Part shown: piece after piece, positions 35,196 through 44,664 of the stretch
Layout of the letters: each line of letters starts with the position of its first letter
How positions within the stretch are numbered: position 1 is the stretch's first letter
Origin: Prorocentrum cordatum
Lineage: Eukaryota; Sar; Dinophyceae; Prorocentrales; Prorocentraceae
Length of the DNA stretch: 64,000 nucleotides
NCBI GenBank assembly: GCA_963575745.1
Contig: CAUYUJ010018729.1
Coordinates: forward strand, 132,743-196,742
Direction of reading: 5' to 3'
Made by a program: the position numbers and the translations under genes
The notes under the pieces: model-generated
The model's database searches: none
What the model was told of the DNA's origin: nothing
What the model saw: the letters and a program-made list of their open reading frames with translations, nothing else

Positions 35196-35392
35196 AATTT
35201 CGGGGGCGGCAAAGAGGGGGGCGTCCAAGAGGGGGGGTGCAAATCATGGCCGGCGGCATGTGCACGGCCCAGCGGGGGGGGCCAGGGACGTAATGAAACA
35301 AGAATGATGAAATTTGGGGAAATATGATGGCCCCCGCCATGACATCCACCCCCCCCTAGGCATCACCCCCCTCTTTTCCGCCCCCGATAATT
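35196..35392. mobile_element. Element J, 197-bp TIR element inside an intron
   Basis: The left arm is AATTTCGGGGGCGGCAAAGA and the reverse complement of the right arm is AATTATCGGGGGCGGAAAAG. Weaker pairing continues for ~60 bp. It lies in the 920-nt intron 35,130-36,049. No target-site duplication is seen. Confidence 0.55.
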
Positions 35393-36049
35393 GAAAATGG
35401 ATCCGCGCTCCGGAGACTACGATCCCACGTCAAGATAATGCATCCGCGCTCCCGAGCTTCCAAGACGACCGAGGCAGGCAACCAAGGCCTCCGAGATGGC
35501 CCCATCGGCCTCTGAGATGGCCTCCAGGCGACCCAAGATGGCCTCAAAACAACCCAAGCGGCCCCCAAAACGGCCAAAACAGCAGGGCCTGAAGTGGCCA
35601 AGCTCGCTGATTCCCCGCTGTCTTTCCCAAAATGGCGCATCGAATCCTCCAAAACGGCCTCGAAACAACCCAAGAGGACCCCTAGACGGCCCAGGACTGC
35701 CCCTGGTCAGTCCCAAGCTGGCCCACGAGGGCCTCCCGAGAGACCCCAGACGGCCTGACAGAATCCCATTGATGGCCAAAGACGGCCCCACCAGAGCCGT
35801 AAGAGACCCACAGACAGCCAAGCGGGCCCCAAGACGGCCAAGAGAGCTCCAATATAGCGCAAGAGGGCCCCAAGACGGCCCAAGGGCCCAGGGGGCTCCC
35901 AAGACTCCCACAGGAGCCCCAGGAAGAGTGGAACAAAGAAAGGACGACGACGACGAAGACGAGGAGAGAGAACCCCTGACACGACGCGGAAGAGTGAGAC
36001 ACATGTCACGGCCCTCCCAAGCCTCGGGACACAAGGCATCACAGTTTAC
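35393..36049 (-). other. Rest of the 920-nt intron, GGCC-family repeats
   Basis: Between element J and the donor GAGGCC|GTAAAC at 36,049. About 35,460-35,900 is filled with the degenerate GGCCCAAGACGGCC family. The minus-strand frame continues open past the donor into Cys-containing sequence, so a later donor is an alternative. Confidence 0.5.
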
Positions 36050-36363
36050 GGCCTCCCAGGCGCCCCCCGAGGTGCCGGACCGGCACGGCGGCAGCACCTT
36101 GCCGCAGGCGGCCGGATAGTTCGGGCGGAGGAAGACCTTGGGATCCATGCCCGGCGGGGTCGCCAGCCTGCACTGGGTAGTGACCTTCACGAAAACTCGC
36201 ACCGGACCCCATGCCTGCTGCCACGAGTTCCACAGCGGTTCTGCATTGCGGTAGAGCTGCATCGATCGCTCGGTGGCCTTTGCAGTCCGGATGAAAGAGC
36301 GCATCTGCTGGCACATGTCTTCAGTGAGCTCTGCCAGCTGTTGGTTGTGCTCGGGGGATCCCC
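36050..36363 (-). CDS. Exon 3 of the 37-34.5 kb gene, unknown product
   Basis: This exon starts in phase 1 (completing a codon split at 36,578) and ends in phase 0 at GAGGCC|GTAAAC. It encodes 'EHNQQLAELTEDMCQQMRSF', a helical stretch, then 'WGPVRVFVKVTTQCRLATPP' and 'PKVFLRPNYPAACGKVLPPC'. The amphipathic N-terminal half continues the coiled-coil-like helix of the previous exon; the second half has several cysteines. The 5' border coincides with the end of TIR element B. Coding is strongly supported by residue mix and by phase closure; the family is not recognised. Confidence 0.7.
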
Positions 36364-36577
36364 CTATTGAGGGGCAACGATAGGGGGGACTGGCATAGGG
36401 GGGAGCATCGACCTGAAATCGGCGATACATCACCGATAGATCGGCGATTGGCCCCCGATAGCGAATCCGCACCTTCCTAGGCAGGTTTGGGCTATCGGGC
36501 CCCTATCGGCGATCAATGGGCGATTGGGGGTCGATGAACCCCCCCCTATGCCTATCCCCCCTATCGTTGCCCTTGAC
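36364..36577 (-). mobile_element. Element B, 214-nt TIR element that is an intron
   Basis: On the minus strand it begins GTCAAGGGCAACGATAGGGG and ends CGTTGCCCCTCAATAG. The terminal inverted repeat is about 45 bp (GGGCAACGATAGGGGGG and weaker continuation through CATAGGGGGG to CATCGACC). GTCAA and CTCAA flank the arms, a probable 5-bp target duplication with one change. Splicing GT-AG joins AGA G to GG GGA TCC in frame. Confidence 0.8.
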
Positions 36578-36736
36578 CTCTGCCCTCGTACTTGTAGAGC
36601 TGGAGGTCGATGTACTCCTGGACCTCGGCCTGCAGGGCGCGCGCAGCACGGAAGTCGACCTCATCGCTGGCCTTGCGAAGCTGCTTGCCCAGGGAGCGCG
36701 CGTAGGTCCAGTTGCTGGCGATGTTGTCGTAGATAC
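36578..36736 (-). CDS. Exon 2 of the 37-34.5 kb gene, helical segment
   Basis: This 159-nt exon is framed on both sides by TIR-element introns. The acceptor GGCTAAG|GTATC and donor GGCAGAG|GTCAAG both leave phase 1. It encodes 'IYDNIASNWTYARSLGKQLR' followed by KASDEVDFRAARALQAEVQ and EYIDLQLYKYEGR: continuous, charged, heptad-compatible and probably coiled coil or a helical bundle. Removing both elements gives an uninterrupted frame from 37,296 to 36,050. Confidence 0.75.
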
Positions 36737-36920
36737 CTTAGCCGACGAAGAAAGGTATAAGATAAAGTGTTCCGCAGTCGGGGACGCCTGCCCCACGGAG
36801 GCTGGAAAGTTTATACCCCGACGTGCCCCCCATAAGGGTATAAACTGTTCAGCCTCCCTGAGGCGGACGTCCCAGGCGGCGGAAAAGTTTATTTTATACC
36901 GTTTTTCGTCTGCCAAATAC
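36737..36920 (-). mobile_element. Element C, 184-nt TIR element that is an intron
   Basis: The arms are about 85 bp. The minus-strand left end is TTGGCAGACGAAAAACGGTA and the reverse complement of the right end is TTAGCCGACGAAGAAAGGTA; pairing continues inward to GTTTATACCC. It is flanked by an exact 5-bp duplication GGTAT. The GT donor comes from one target copy, and the acceptor AG straddles the element end and the other copy. Splicing restores GACG|GTATC in frame and regenerates a single GGTAT. Confidence 0.85.
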
Positions 36921-37296
36921 CGTCCGAGGCGGCATCGGAGAAGTGGCGAAACTTGTCCAAGATCTGCCCCTCGTTCTCAAACTGGAGTCGGTCACCCAGC
37001 GCAGTAAGAAGCATCCAGCGCTCGTAGCGCAGCCTGAAGTACTTGTGAGTCTCCTGAAGGGCACACGCCCCCTCGAGCTCGGGGTCTACTTCGACCGACA
37101 CCGTTGTCGTCGTTTCCGTCGTGGTAGTCTTCGTTGGCGCAGGTGTGTCACCACCATGATCTTGCTTGCCGTCTCCGCCGTCACCATCACGGTCGGCATC
37201 GCCATCGCCACCACCCCCTGGGTTCGAGGAGGTGGAGACAAACAGCCAATCGGTCTCGTCGGACGACTCCTGCCCGGACAACTCCTGCCGGCGACT
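36921..37296 (-). CDS. Exon 1 (first identified) of the 37-34.5 kb gene
   Basis: The minus-strand frame runs from the acceptor GGGTGAG|TCGCC (~37,296) to the donor GGACG|GTATT at 36,920. It opens with 'SRRQELSGQESSDETDWLFV', then a Gly/Asp linker, a Thr-rich stretch ('APTKTTTTETTTTVSVEV') and then a helical region 'LQETHKYFRLRYERWMLLTA' ending FRHFSDAASDG. The low-complexity linkers suggest flexible or extracellular spacers. The start codon is not in this exon unless a further upstream ATG is used. The von Willebrand A exon at 39.8 kb is the nearest upstream candidate on the same strand, but the link is unproven. Confidence 0.65.
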
Positions 37297-37686
37297 CACC
37301 CAAAGGCATGTTGCGCCCCCTCCCCTTCCTCCTCTTCCTACTTTTCCTGCTCTCTGGGGCCCCTAAGAGCCCAGCCGCAGTCTCGACAGCCCCCAGGTCT
37401 TCGTCACTCCAAAGGTCCTCATCCACCCACCTGTTCCGAGGCCACGCTCTAACTGGTCAGGGGTATGCAGGTCGAGCGCGTCACTTTAGCGGAGATGCAG
37501 ATAAACAAACAAACAAGGTGCCAGCCATCGCTTCTCCAAGGCCTCGCTCAACCGCAGAACAGCAGATCCAAAGAAAATCGCACTCGACTCGCCAGCTCGG
37601 CGTGCGCCCTAAGAAAATGGCGTAGCCCGACTTGCCATCCAAAGCCATGAACCATCTCTGCGGAAGCCTGCCCCAATCATCGACTC
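37297..37686. other. Unassigned interval upstream of exon 1
   Basis: It contains a C/T-rich stretch (37,310-37,365) and otherwise unique sequence. No confident exon is seen. Confidence 0.4.
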
Positions 37687-37853
37687 TACAGGGCAGTTTT
37701 TAATACATGGGATTTTGAAAAATGTAGGATGTTTAATACATGAGTAATTTATGAATAAATCTATGCATGAACTCATTGTTGTTTTTAGTACTGAACCCCT
37801 GCATTCTTAATACATGATCCGCACGCGGAGCATGTATTAAAAACGGCACTGTA
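37687..37853. mobile_element. M element, copy 2 (167 bp, TA-flanked TIR)
   Basis: The left end TACAGGGCAGTTTTTAATAC and the reverse complement of the right end TACAGTGCCGTTTTTAATAC match at 18 of 20 positions. It ends in TA on both sides. It shares CATGAACTCATTGTTGTTTT and ATGATCCGCACGCGGAGCAT with the other copies. It is the best-preserved copy. Confidence 0.75.
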
Positions 37854-38028
37854 CACACCCGGTTCTGGTCATGGAAATGCCACGAGCAGCCGGCGTGCAA
37901 GGACGACCTGGCCACGCGCAGGCCACGACGCCACGACCTGACGGCGACTGCACCGCGGCCGAACCAGAGCCAAGGGAACGCTCGCGAAGAAGGGCGGGCG
38001 ACCCTGGGTTTTGAGACGACTTCGGGCA
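37854..38028 (-). other. Weak coding signal between TIR elements
   Basis: A minus-strand frame reads 'LPEVVSKPRVARPSSRAFPW' and ends near HAGCSWHFHDQNR. It lies between element D and M copy 2 and may be an exon, but the frame is Arg-rich and GC-driven. No borders are assigned. Confidence 0.25.
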
Positions 38029-38222
38029 GGCCCAGAGGTTGGCACCAACACCAAGATCGGCGGTGTGCCTCCAACGAGGGAAGACGATCCCGATCTCGGT
38101 GATGGTGGTAACATTCTGGCTTCCAAGGTGACCGAAATATTAACACCAGCACCGAAATCTAGGATAATCTTCCCGATGTGGAGGCAACCCCCTGTGCTGG
38201 TGTGGGTGCCAATTTCCAGGCC
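38029..38222. mobile_element. Element D, ~194-bp TIR element
   Basis: The left arm is AGGCCCAGAGGTTGGCACCA and then ACACCA; the reverse complement of the right arm is AGGCCTGGAAATTGGCACCC and then ACACCA. Pairing continues for about 60 bp (GTGTGCCTCCA...GGGAAGA...TCTCGGTG). CTGCCCGAA words lie outside both ends on the minus strand. Intron status is undecided because the flanking coding frames are weak. Confidence 0.65.
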
Positions 38223-38929
38223 TCCAAGATTTCGGGCAGCTGCTGCACGTCGGGGCCATTTCCGCACCCCTACGGGCCTGGGGCTGACCTGGAGGGTCCA
38301 GGGGCCATCTGCGGGTGTCTCGGAGCCATGTCGGGGGTGGATCTGGGCCGACGCGTAGCCGTCCCAGGGCGAGCTCCGAAGCCATCCCGCCATCTTGGGG
38401 GCCTCCCGGACCGTCTTCAGGCAGGGATGCGCGTGAGCTGGTCTTCAGTGGTTCCGTTCTGAATGGCACCCTGCCGCTCGGACCTGCGAAAGCCACCTAC
38501 AAGAGGAGAAAGGCGAGGAGGAGGAGGAGGAGGAGGAGGAGGAGGAGGAGGTGAGGATGGAAAGGAGGAGGAGGAGGAGGGGAGGAGGAGGAGGAGGAGG
38601 AGGGAGGAGGAGGAGGAGGAGGGAGGAGGAGGAGGAGAGGTGAGGAGGAAGGAGAGGAGGAGAGGAGGAGAGGAGGAGGGGGAGGAGGAGGAGAGGTGAG
38701 AATGGAAAGAGAAAAAGAGGAGGGAGGAGGAAGGGAGAAGGGCGGGAGGAGGAGGAGGAGGAGGAGGAGGAGGGGGAGGAGGAGGAGGAGGAGGAGGAAG
38801 GAAGGGACGAGACGGGAAACTGGATTCACATGCGCGGCTGGATTCACATGCGTACGGAACGTGCGGAGGCCCCACGCCGGATGCGCCTGCAGATGGGGCC
38901 ACCCACCCACCCCCCCCCCCCAAAAAAAC
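38223..38929. repeat. GGA microsatellite with unassigned flanks
   Basis: 38,515-38,800 is GGA/GGAGG-rich, continuing to a poly-C/poly-A junction at about 38,911-38,926. 38,223-38,510 has weak minus-strand frames but no gene that I can support. Confidence 0.75.
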
Positions 38930-39020
38930 GCATGAACTCATCGTCGTTGTTCAATACTAAATCCCTGCATGTTTAAATACATGATCCGCACGCGGAGCAT
39001 GCATTAAAAACACCACTGTA
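38930..39020. mobile_element. M element, copy 3 (5'-truncated)
   Basis: It retains CGCATGAACTCATCGTCGTT, ATGATCCGCACGCGGAGCAT and the terminal CACTGTA. The left TIR is absent; the copy starts right after the poly-C/poly-A junction. Confidence 0.65.
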
Positions 39021-39179
39021 GGGCGCGCGCGCGCAATCTCGAAAGCGCGGGGCCTCTCGCGCCCGCCCGCGCTTCGCGCTCGGCGCAGCGCGGGCGACGA
39101 GGGCGGGGGCCCGCAGCGCGCTCGGGGCGAGGGCCGAGCCCGACGAAACTGAAGGGGCCCTGGAACACACAAATAAATA

Positions 39180-39312
39180 CACACAAATGAAAAGATTCCC
39201 CATATTATCCCATATTTCTGGGGTTTTGTCTTCCCCCCCGATTCCCATATTTTCCTATATGTTCTGGGGAATCGACGATTCATTGTGTCTGTGTGTTTTT
39301 GTCCCCTCCTGA
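39180..39312. repeat. F element, copy 1 (inverted-repeat ends)
   Basis: It starts ACACAAATGAAAAGATTCCC and ends TGGGGAATCGACGATTCATT then GTGT; the ends pair around GATTCCCCA. A second copy is at 57,061-57,195, 57-61% along the window. The preceding phrase GAAGGGGCCCTGGAACACAC also occurs just before the composite element at 54,921. Confidence 0.65.
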
Positions 39313-39830
39313 GAAACAACGGCGACGAGGGCCCTTTTCGGCTCCCCTACGCTGAAGGACGGTCAGAGAGGCCCCAAAGATCGCCACAAGACGGCCCATT
39401 GGGGCCTCCAAAGGGCCTCCAAGCGATCCAAAGTTCACTGCTGGTTTACTGATGCTCCACTGTGGCTTCGCTGGTGGTTCACTCATGGTTCACTGTGGGC
39501 TCCCTCTACAAAACACGAGGTAATGCGGCCCGAAGGCGCCCCAAAAGACCCCCCCAAGACGGCCCTAGCGAGGTCCCCAAGACGATCTCCGAAGGCGTCT
39601 GACGGGCCAAGAGAGCCCAAGACGGCCCAAGAGGCCCCAAAGAGGTCCTCCAGAAGGCTCCCGAGTGACCCCTCCGACACTACCATGACAATGAAAACTC
39701 TGCAGCTCAACAAAGCAAATGCCTCGCACCGTAGCGATCAATCTGGCAGTGATTAGTTTACCTGCAAACATGCGCCATGCAGCACTTCAGACCGCCCCAT
39801 CATCACTAGCTCGTAAAAGGGCGTGGACAA
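39313..39830. repeat. GGCC-family tract, then unassigned
   Basis: GGCCCAAGACGGCC-type repeats fill about 39,320-39,660. From 39,420 to 39,500 there are several GGTTCACTG words. 39,660-39,830 is the presumed 3' flank of the VWA exon, with nothing recognised. Confidence 0.55.
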
Positions 39831-40407
39831 TTAGAACGTGGCCTCCCACCTCTTGCCTCCAGCACCGACTGGCTTCATCTTGCCGGGGTCGCACGTGAGC
39901 TTTGTGATCTCACGCCTGATCTCCTTCAGCGAGCTGAAATCGCTCACCTCGAAAAAAAGATCGCGGGAGCTCGCCAGACGCCTCAGCTGCTCCCTGTCGG
40001 CGTCGGGGCCCACGGCCACACTGAGGACCGTCCCGCCCTCCTGCTCGATCTTCAGGGCAGACTCCTCGGCCAAGGGGTCCGCGTCGCCGTCGCTCAGGAG
40101 GACAACCCGGCCAGCCGCATTGAATCTGCGGGACTGCTGGATCATCAGGGCAGCGGCGTTGAGGCCTTTGTCCGTGTAGGTCGGCCCTCCCTTCTTCTGC
40201 CTTATAACCTGGAGGTCACGGAGGAAGCGGTCTTTGTCGGTGACGATATTGACCTCGGCCGTTGCCGTGTTGGTGTACTGGACGATCCCAGCGGCGGCGG
40301 CACGGCGGCCGAACTCCAGACCCCGAGCGACGCCGCTGACAAGAGACTTCTCGTCCCTCCAGTCCGCATCGCTGATGCTGCCCGATCCGTCGAGCACGAA
40401 CACCACG
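39831..40407 (-). CDS. von Willebrand factor A domain exon
   Basis: The acceptor GATCAG|CGTGG at 40,407 is followed by 'VVFVLDGSGSISDADW', the VWA MIDAS DxSxS motif in its usual position after a hydrophobic strand. The GGPTYTD loop and 'GRVVLLSDGDADPLAEES' supply the remaining metal-site Thr and Asp. The domain finishes with 'GTVLSVAVGPDADREQLRRL' and 'RDLFFEVSDFSSLKEI', giving about 175 residues, the full family length. VWA domains bind protein ligands, often through a divalent metal, in adhesion or extracellular matrix proteins. After TCDPGK a short tail runs to TAA at 39,831; a GC donor at GACCCCG|GCAAG is an alternative, which would let the gene continue toward 37.3 kb. The N-terminal exons are not seen; upstream is microsatellite. 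Confidence 0.75.
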
Positions 40408-40777
40408 CTGATCCTTCAGTGTCCCAGAGTTGTCGGCCACCCGCGCCAGTCCTTCCCTCAGATTCGTGGCCCCTCCTACCCCTGCCCCATCCTGATCTTC
40501 CTGTTCCCCCTACACCTCCACCTCCTCCTCCTCCTCCTCCTCCTCCTCCTCCTCCTCCTCCTCCTCCTCGTCCTCCTCCTCCTCCTCCTCCTCCTCCTCC
40601 TCCTCCTCCTCCTCCTCCTCCTCCTCCTCCTCCTCCTCCTCCTCTTCCTTCAACATCATCGCTAACATCATACAGCATCGCCGTATCCATCCTCATCATC
40701 ATCAGCAGCAGCATCCGCAGCTGTAGCATCTGCATCCTCATAGACATCGTCGTCATCATCATCACACCACCACCACC

Positions 40778-40826
<49 letters not shown>

Positions 40827-40841
40827 GCATCATCATCATCG

Positions 40842-40926
<85 letters not shown>

Positions 40927-41526
40927 CATCATCATCATCAGCATCATCATCAGCATCATCCTCATCCTCATCCTCATCCTCATCCTCATCCTCATCATCA
41001 TCATCATCATCATCATCAGCATCATCATCATCATCGTCATCCTCATCCTCATCCTCATCATCATCATCATCATCGTCGTCGTCGTCATCGTCATCATCAT
41101 CCTCATCATCAGTATCATCATCAGTATCATCATCATGATCATCATCATCATCATCATCGTCATCATCATCAGAATCAGCATCATCATCATCGTCAGCATC
41201 ATCATATCAATCATAATGATAATAACAATAATAACCATAATAATAATAATCATCATCATCAGAAGCAGCAGCATCATCATCACCACCACCACCATCATTA
41301 TCATCATCATCATCATCATCCTCATCATCATCAGCATCATCATCATAGGTTTCATCATCAACAGCAGGATCATCGTCATCAGCATCATCATCAACAACAT
41401 CATCATGATCATCATCAGCAGCATCATCATCACATCCTCATCATCCTCATCATCATAGTTAGTATCATCAGCATCAGCATCATCGTCATCAGCAGCATCA
41501 TCAGCATCATCATCAGCAGCAGCACT

Positions 41527-41571
<45 letters not shown>

Positions 41572-42420
41572 GTCATCATGGTCATCATCATCACCATCAT
41601 CGTCATCCTCATCAACATCATCATCAGCATCATCATCATCATCATCATCTGCATCGTCATCATTACCATCACAATCACCATCACCATCACCATCACAATG
41701 ATCACCATCATCATCATGATCATCAGCAGCAGCAGCATCATGTTCGTTTTCGTGTGCAGATTCCTATTTCTGATACTCCTCTTCTAGATCCTCTTCCTCC
41801 TCCTCGTCCTCCTCCTCCTTCTCATCACCATCATCATCATCATCAGCATCATCATCACCATCATCATCATCAAGACAATCATCGTCAGCATCGGCATCAG
41901 CAGCACCAACAGCATTATCATCATCAGCATCGGCATCAGCATTATCATCATCAGCATCAGCATCAGCATCAGCATCATTATCATCAACAGCATCATCATC
42001 AGCATCAGCATTAGCATCATTACCGTCAGTATCATCATCAGCATCAGCATGAGTATCATCATCACCACCATCATCATCAGAATCAGCATCATCAGCATTA
42101 GAATCAGCATCAACATCAGCATCAGCCTCAGCATCGTCATGACCATCATCATAGCCATCATCAGCACCATCATCATCATCATCGTCACCGTCATCAGCAG
42201 CATCATCTTCAGCATCATCGTCATCATCACCACCACCACCATCATCACATACTCATCAACATCATCATCAGCAGCATCAGCAGCAGCATCAGCATCAGCA
42301 CCAGCATCATCGTCATGATAATCAGCATCGTCATCATCATCATCACCACCACCACCATCGCCATCAGCATCATCATCACCATCAGCATCGTCGTCATCAG
42401 CGTCGTCACCCTTCTCATCT
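40408..42420. repeat. CTC then very long ATC microsatellite (~1.9 kb)
   Basis: CTC fills about 40,514-40,645. An impure ATC/CAG/CTC run follows almost without break from about 40,650 to 42,410, with short AT-rich interruptions near 41,205-41,255 and a small unique piece at 41,742-41,800. All long frames here are artefacts. Confidence 0.95.
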
Positions 42421-42734
42421 TGATATCCATGTTCCTCCTCCTATCCTTCCTGTTCAAACTCATATTAACCGTCTTACTCAGCCTATCCTTCGAATCAAGC
42501 TCGCGATGCTCCTCCCCTTTCCCTTTGAATATTCCCACTCCTGCTCCTGTTTCTTGTCCAAATGTTACTCATCCTGCTCATCCTGCCCCTCCAGTTCCTC
42601 CTGTCTACCTTGAGAGCTGCACTCTCTCTCTCTCTCTTTCTCTGTCTATCCATCTCTCTCTCTATATATATAGATCCCTCTCTCTCTCTTTCTGTCTCCA
42701 CCTCTCTCTCTCTCTCTCTCTCTCTTTTTCCCTC

Positions 42735-42777
<43 letters not shown>

Positions 42778-43033
42778 TTTCTCTCTCTCTCTCTCTCTCT
42801 CCCCTCTCACTCTCCCTCTCCCTCTCTCCTTCGGTTTAAGAATGTACACGTATATATATATATACATACAGATGCGTTGCCCGTACAGGCCACAGTGCGG
42901 AGTCGCGCCACGCAACGCTTCACGGCCGCAGACTGAGGGACCGCCTGCACTACCAGCACAACGACACTGCATCAGAGAGCTACCAGACTTGGTCATAAGC
43001 TGCGTAACACCAAGGAACAGTCAGGACTCCGTC
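42421..43033. repeat. CT dinucleotide tract and flanks
   Basis: A CT/TC run spans about 42,617-42,830 and a TA run 42,850-42,866. The flanks are unassigned. Confidence 0.85.
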
Positions 43034-43546
43034 ATGACCGATCCCAAAAAAGCACAGACCACCTGGATCGACCTTCCTGAGGCCCGATCGCCGCCTCGGG
43101 GCCTCGCCCCCGGCAGGACCCAGGCGCGCTTCGATGCTCAACGAGCGCCCAACAAGGCTTACCTCTCCATTTTCCGCGTGCGCTGCGTCCGGCAGTTCTT
43201 CCGTAGCCCTAGCATTGAACCGTTGCGGGGGATACCCCAAGGCGGCGCCTTCCAGCACAAAGGCGCCGGAGAACGCATGCCAAAGCGTGTAGATAGCCGG
43301 CGCCACCTACCCGGGTGTGCGGAAGGAGCGTGCCACGCCCTGATCACCACAGGCCCGTTTTGCTGTCAAGTCGGGGTCTCCTACAAACCGCGCCAGGGGG
43401 ATAGGAAACTCCTCACCACTGATTTTCACGCGGCCCCTCCCGCCACAAGATGTCACCCTCCCCCTACCTCCCTCTGCGCATGGGCGCGGTGGGCGCTTGC
43501 AGCTTGTTGTAGCGTTTTTGTTGTTCGCATCTCCTATTGGCATTAG
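43034..43546 (+). CDS. Hypothetical ORF, weak
   Basis: The frame from ATG at 43,034 to TAG at 43,546 encodes 170 residues starting 'MTDPKKAQTTWIDLPEARSP', with a basic middle and a hydrophobic end. The reverse strand is also open over part of it with an equally plausible composition, so the coding strand is unresolved. No family is recognised. Confidence 0.25.
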   Translation: MTDPKKAQTTWIDLPEARSPPRGLAPGRTQARFDAQRAPNKAYLSIFRVRCVRQFFRSPSIEPLRGIPQGGAFQHKGAGERMPKRVDSRRHLPGCAEGACHALITTGPFCCQVGVSYKPRQGDRKLLTTDFHAAPPATRCHPPPTSLCAWARWALAACCSVFVVRISYWH

Positions 43547-44664
43547 CCGTGAAGCAGCTTGATTGCCGGCATCTATGCGCTGGCGTAGCCCATTGGAGGG
43601 TTCGCTTTGCTGCTCCTTTTTACACTGTCGCCTTTTGTCGGTGTGGTGCGATTTGTGTTGTGCCGCGTACAATATCCATTGAGCCTAGGTGGTTGCTCAT
43701 CTTTACGTGTTGCTTCCACCTGCCTTCATGGTAGCTCTTCGCGGCTTTGGCTGCGTTGAGGTCGCTGTTTTAACGTTGGCGCCTGCACTGCACGCTGGCC
43801 ATGCTCGCGCTTGCCCTGCACCCATGGCCATGCTCGCGCTTGCCCATTACCCATATGCGCCACCGCGTGAAGCGGTTCCTGCTCGCGGTCGGCCGCGTTC
43901 AGCCCCGTCTCTGTTGTTCAAGGCTAAGTCAGCCTTTGCCGCGTGATCGTCTTCGTCACGCCGACCCCTTGCATCATGTTGCACAGTCGCTTATGCGGTA
44001 CGTGCCCGATGCAAGGCCGGCGGGGTCGTTTTGTCGCTCAGATCCCTGCGTGTTTACGCCGCCACCAGGTGTACAGTTTGGCAACATTTGCATCGGGTCC
44101 GCTGTTGTGGTGCTGCCGCGGCCTGTAGGTCTAGCACTCCACCAATACTATTGCTAATGCGCTGCCGGTTCGCAGGGCAGCGCCCTACCAGTCGTCTCGC
44201 CCAGCCATAGCTCAGCGTTACCTCACCGATCGGCTGGTCTGGCAGCTTTACATGTCGTAATGTGTACCGACGTTTCGGGTCCTTGAGTGGAGCTACCGCG
44301 CTCCTCGGGTTCTGGCCGTTGCACGCTTTCTAAGTCATCACCTGTCGGTGCTTCTCGATCCTAATTTGCACCAGACTGCTCGCGCTTCAGTTCGCCTTGA
44401 GTCGAGTTCGTTTTGCGTACTCCTCGGGTTCTGGCCGCTCATGCGCGTGGGGCTACAGTTCCTTTACTACACCACCCATCTTCTGCAACATACAGCGTGC
44501 GACGCCTCGCGCTGCTGTCATTTCGGCTACGTCCGTCTGGAATTAGCATGTTCCATCTGCTGCCCCCCGCGCCGCCGATTTGGGATAGGCGCTTGCAGCC
44601 CGCGCACCCGCACGTGGACTCCGCCCCCGAACTGTCGCAATACCTCTCTCTTTCTCTCTTTTTC
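43547..44664. other. No gene seen
   Basis: Unique-looking sequence with a short direct repeat GGCCATGCTCGCGCTTGCCC at 43,798 and 43,826 (second copy nearly identical) and a repeated TCCTCGGGTTCTGGCCG at about 44,305 and 44,422. Frames are short on both strands. Confidence 0.5.

Noticed and set aside
42980-43306. Minus-strand ORF overlapping the plus-strand hypothetical at 43 kb
   Set aside because: Neither strand has motif or splice evidence; only the longer ATG-started plus frame is listed, at low confidence.
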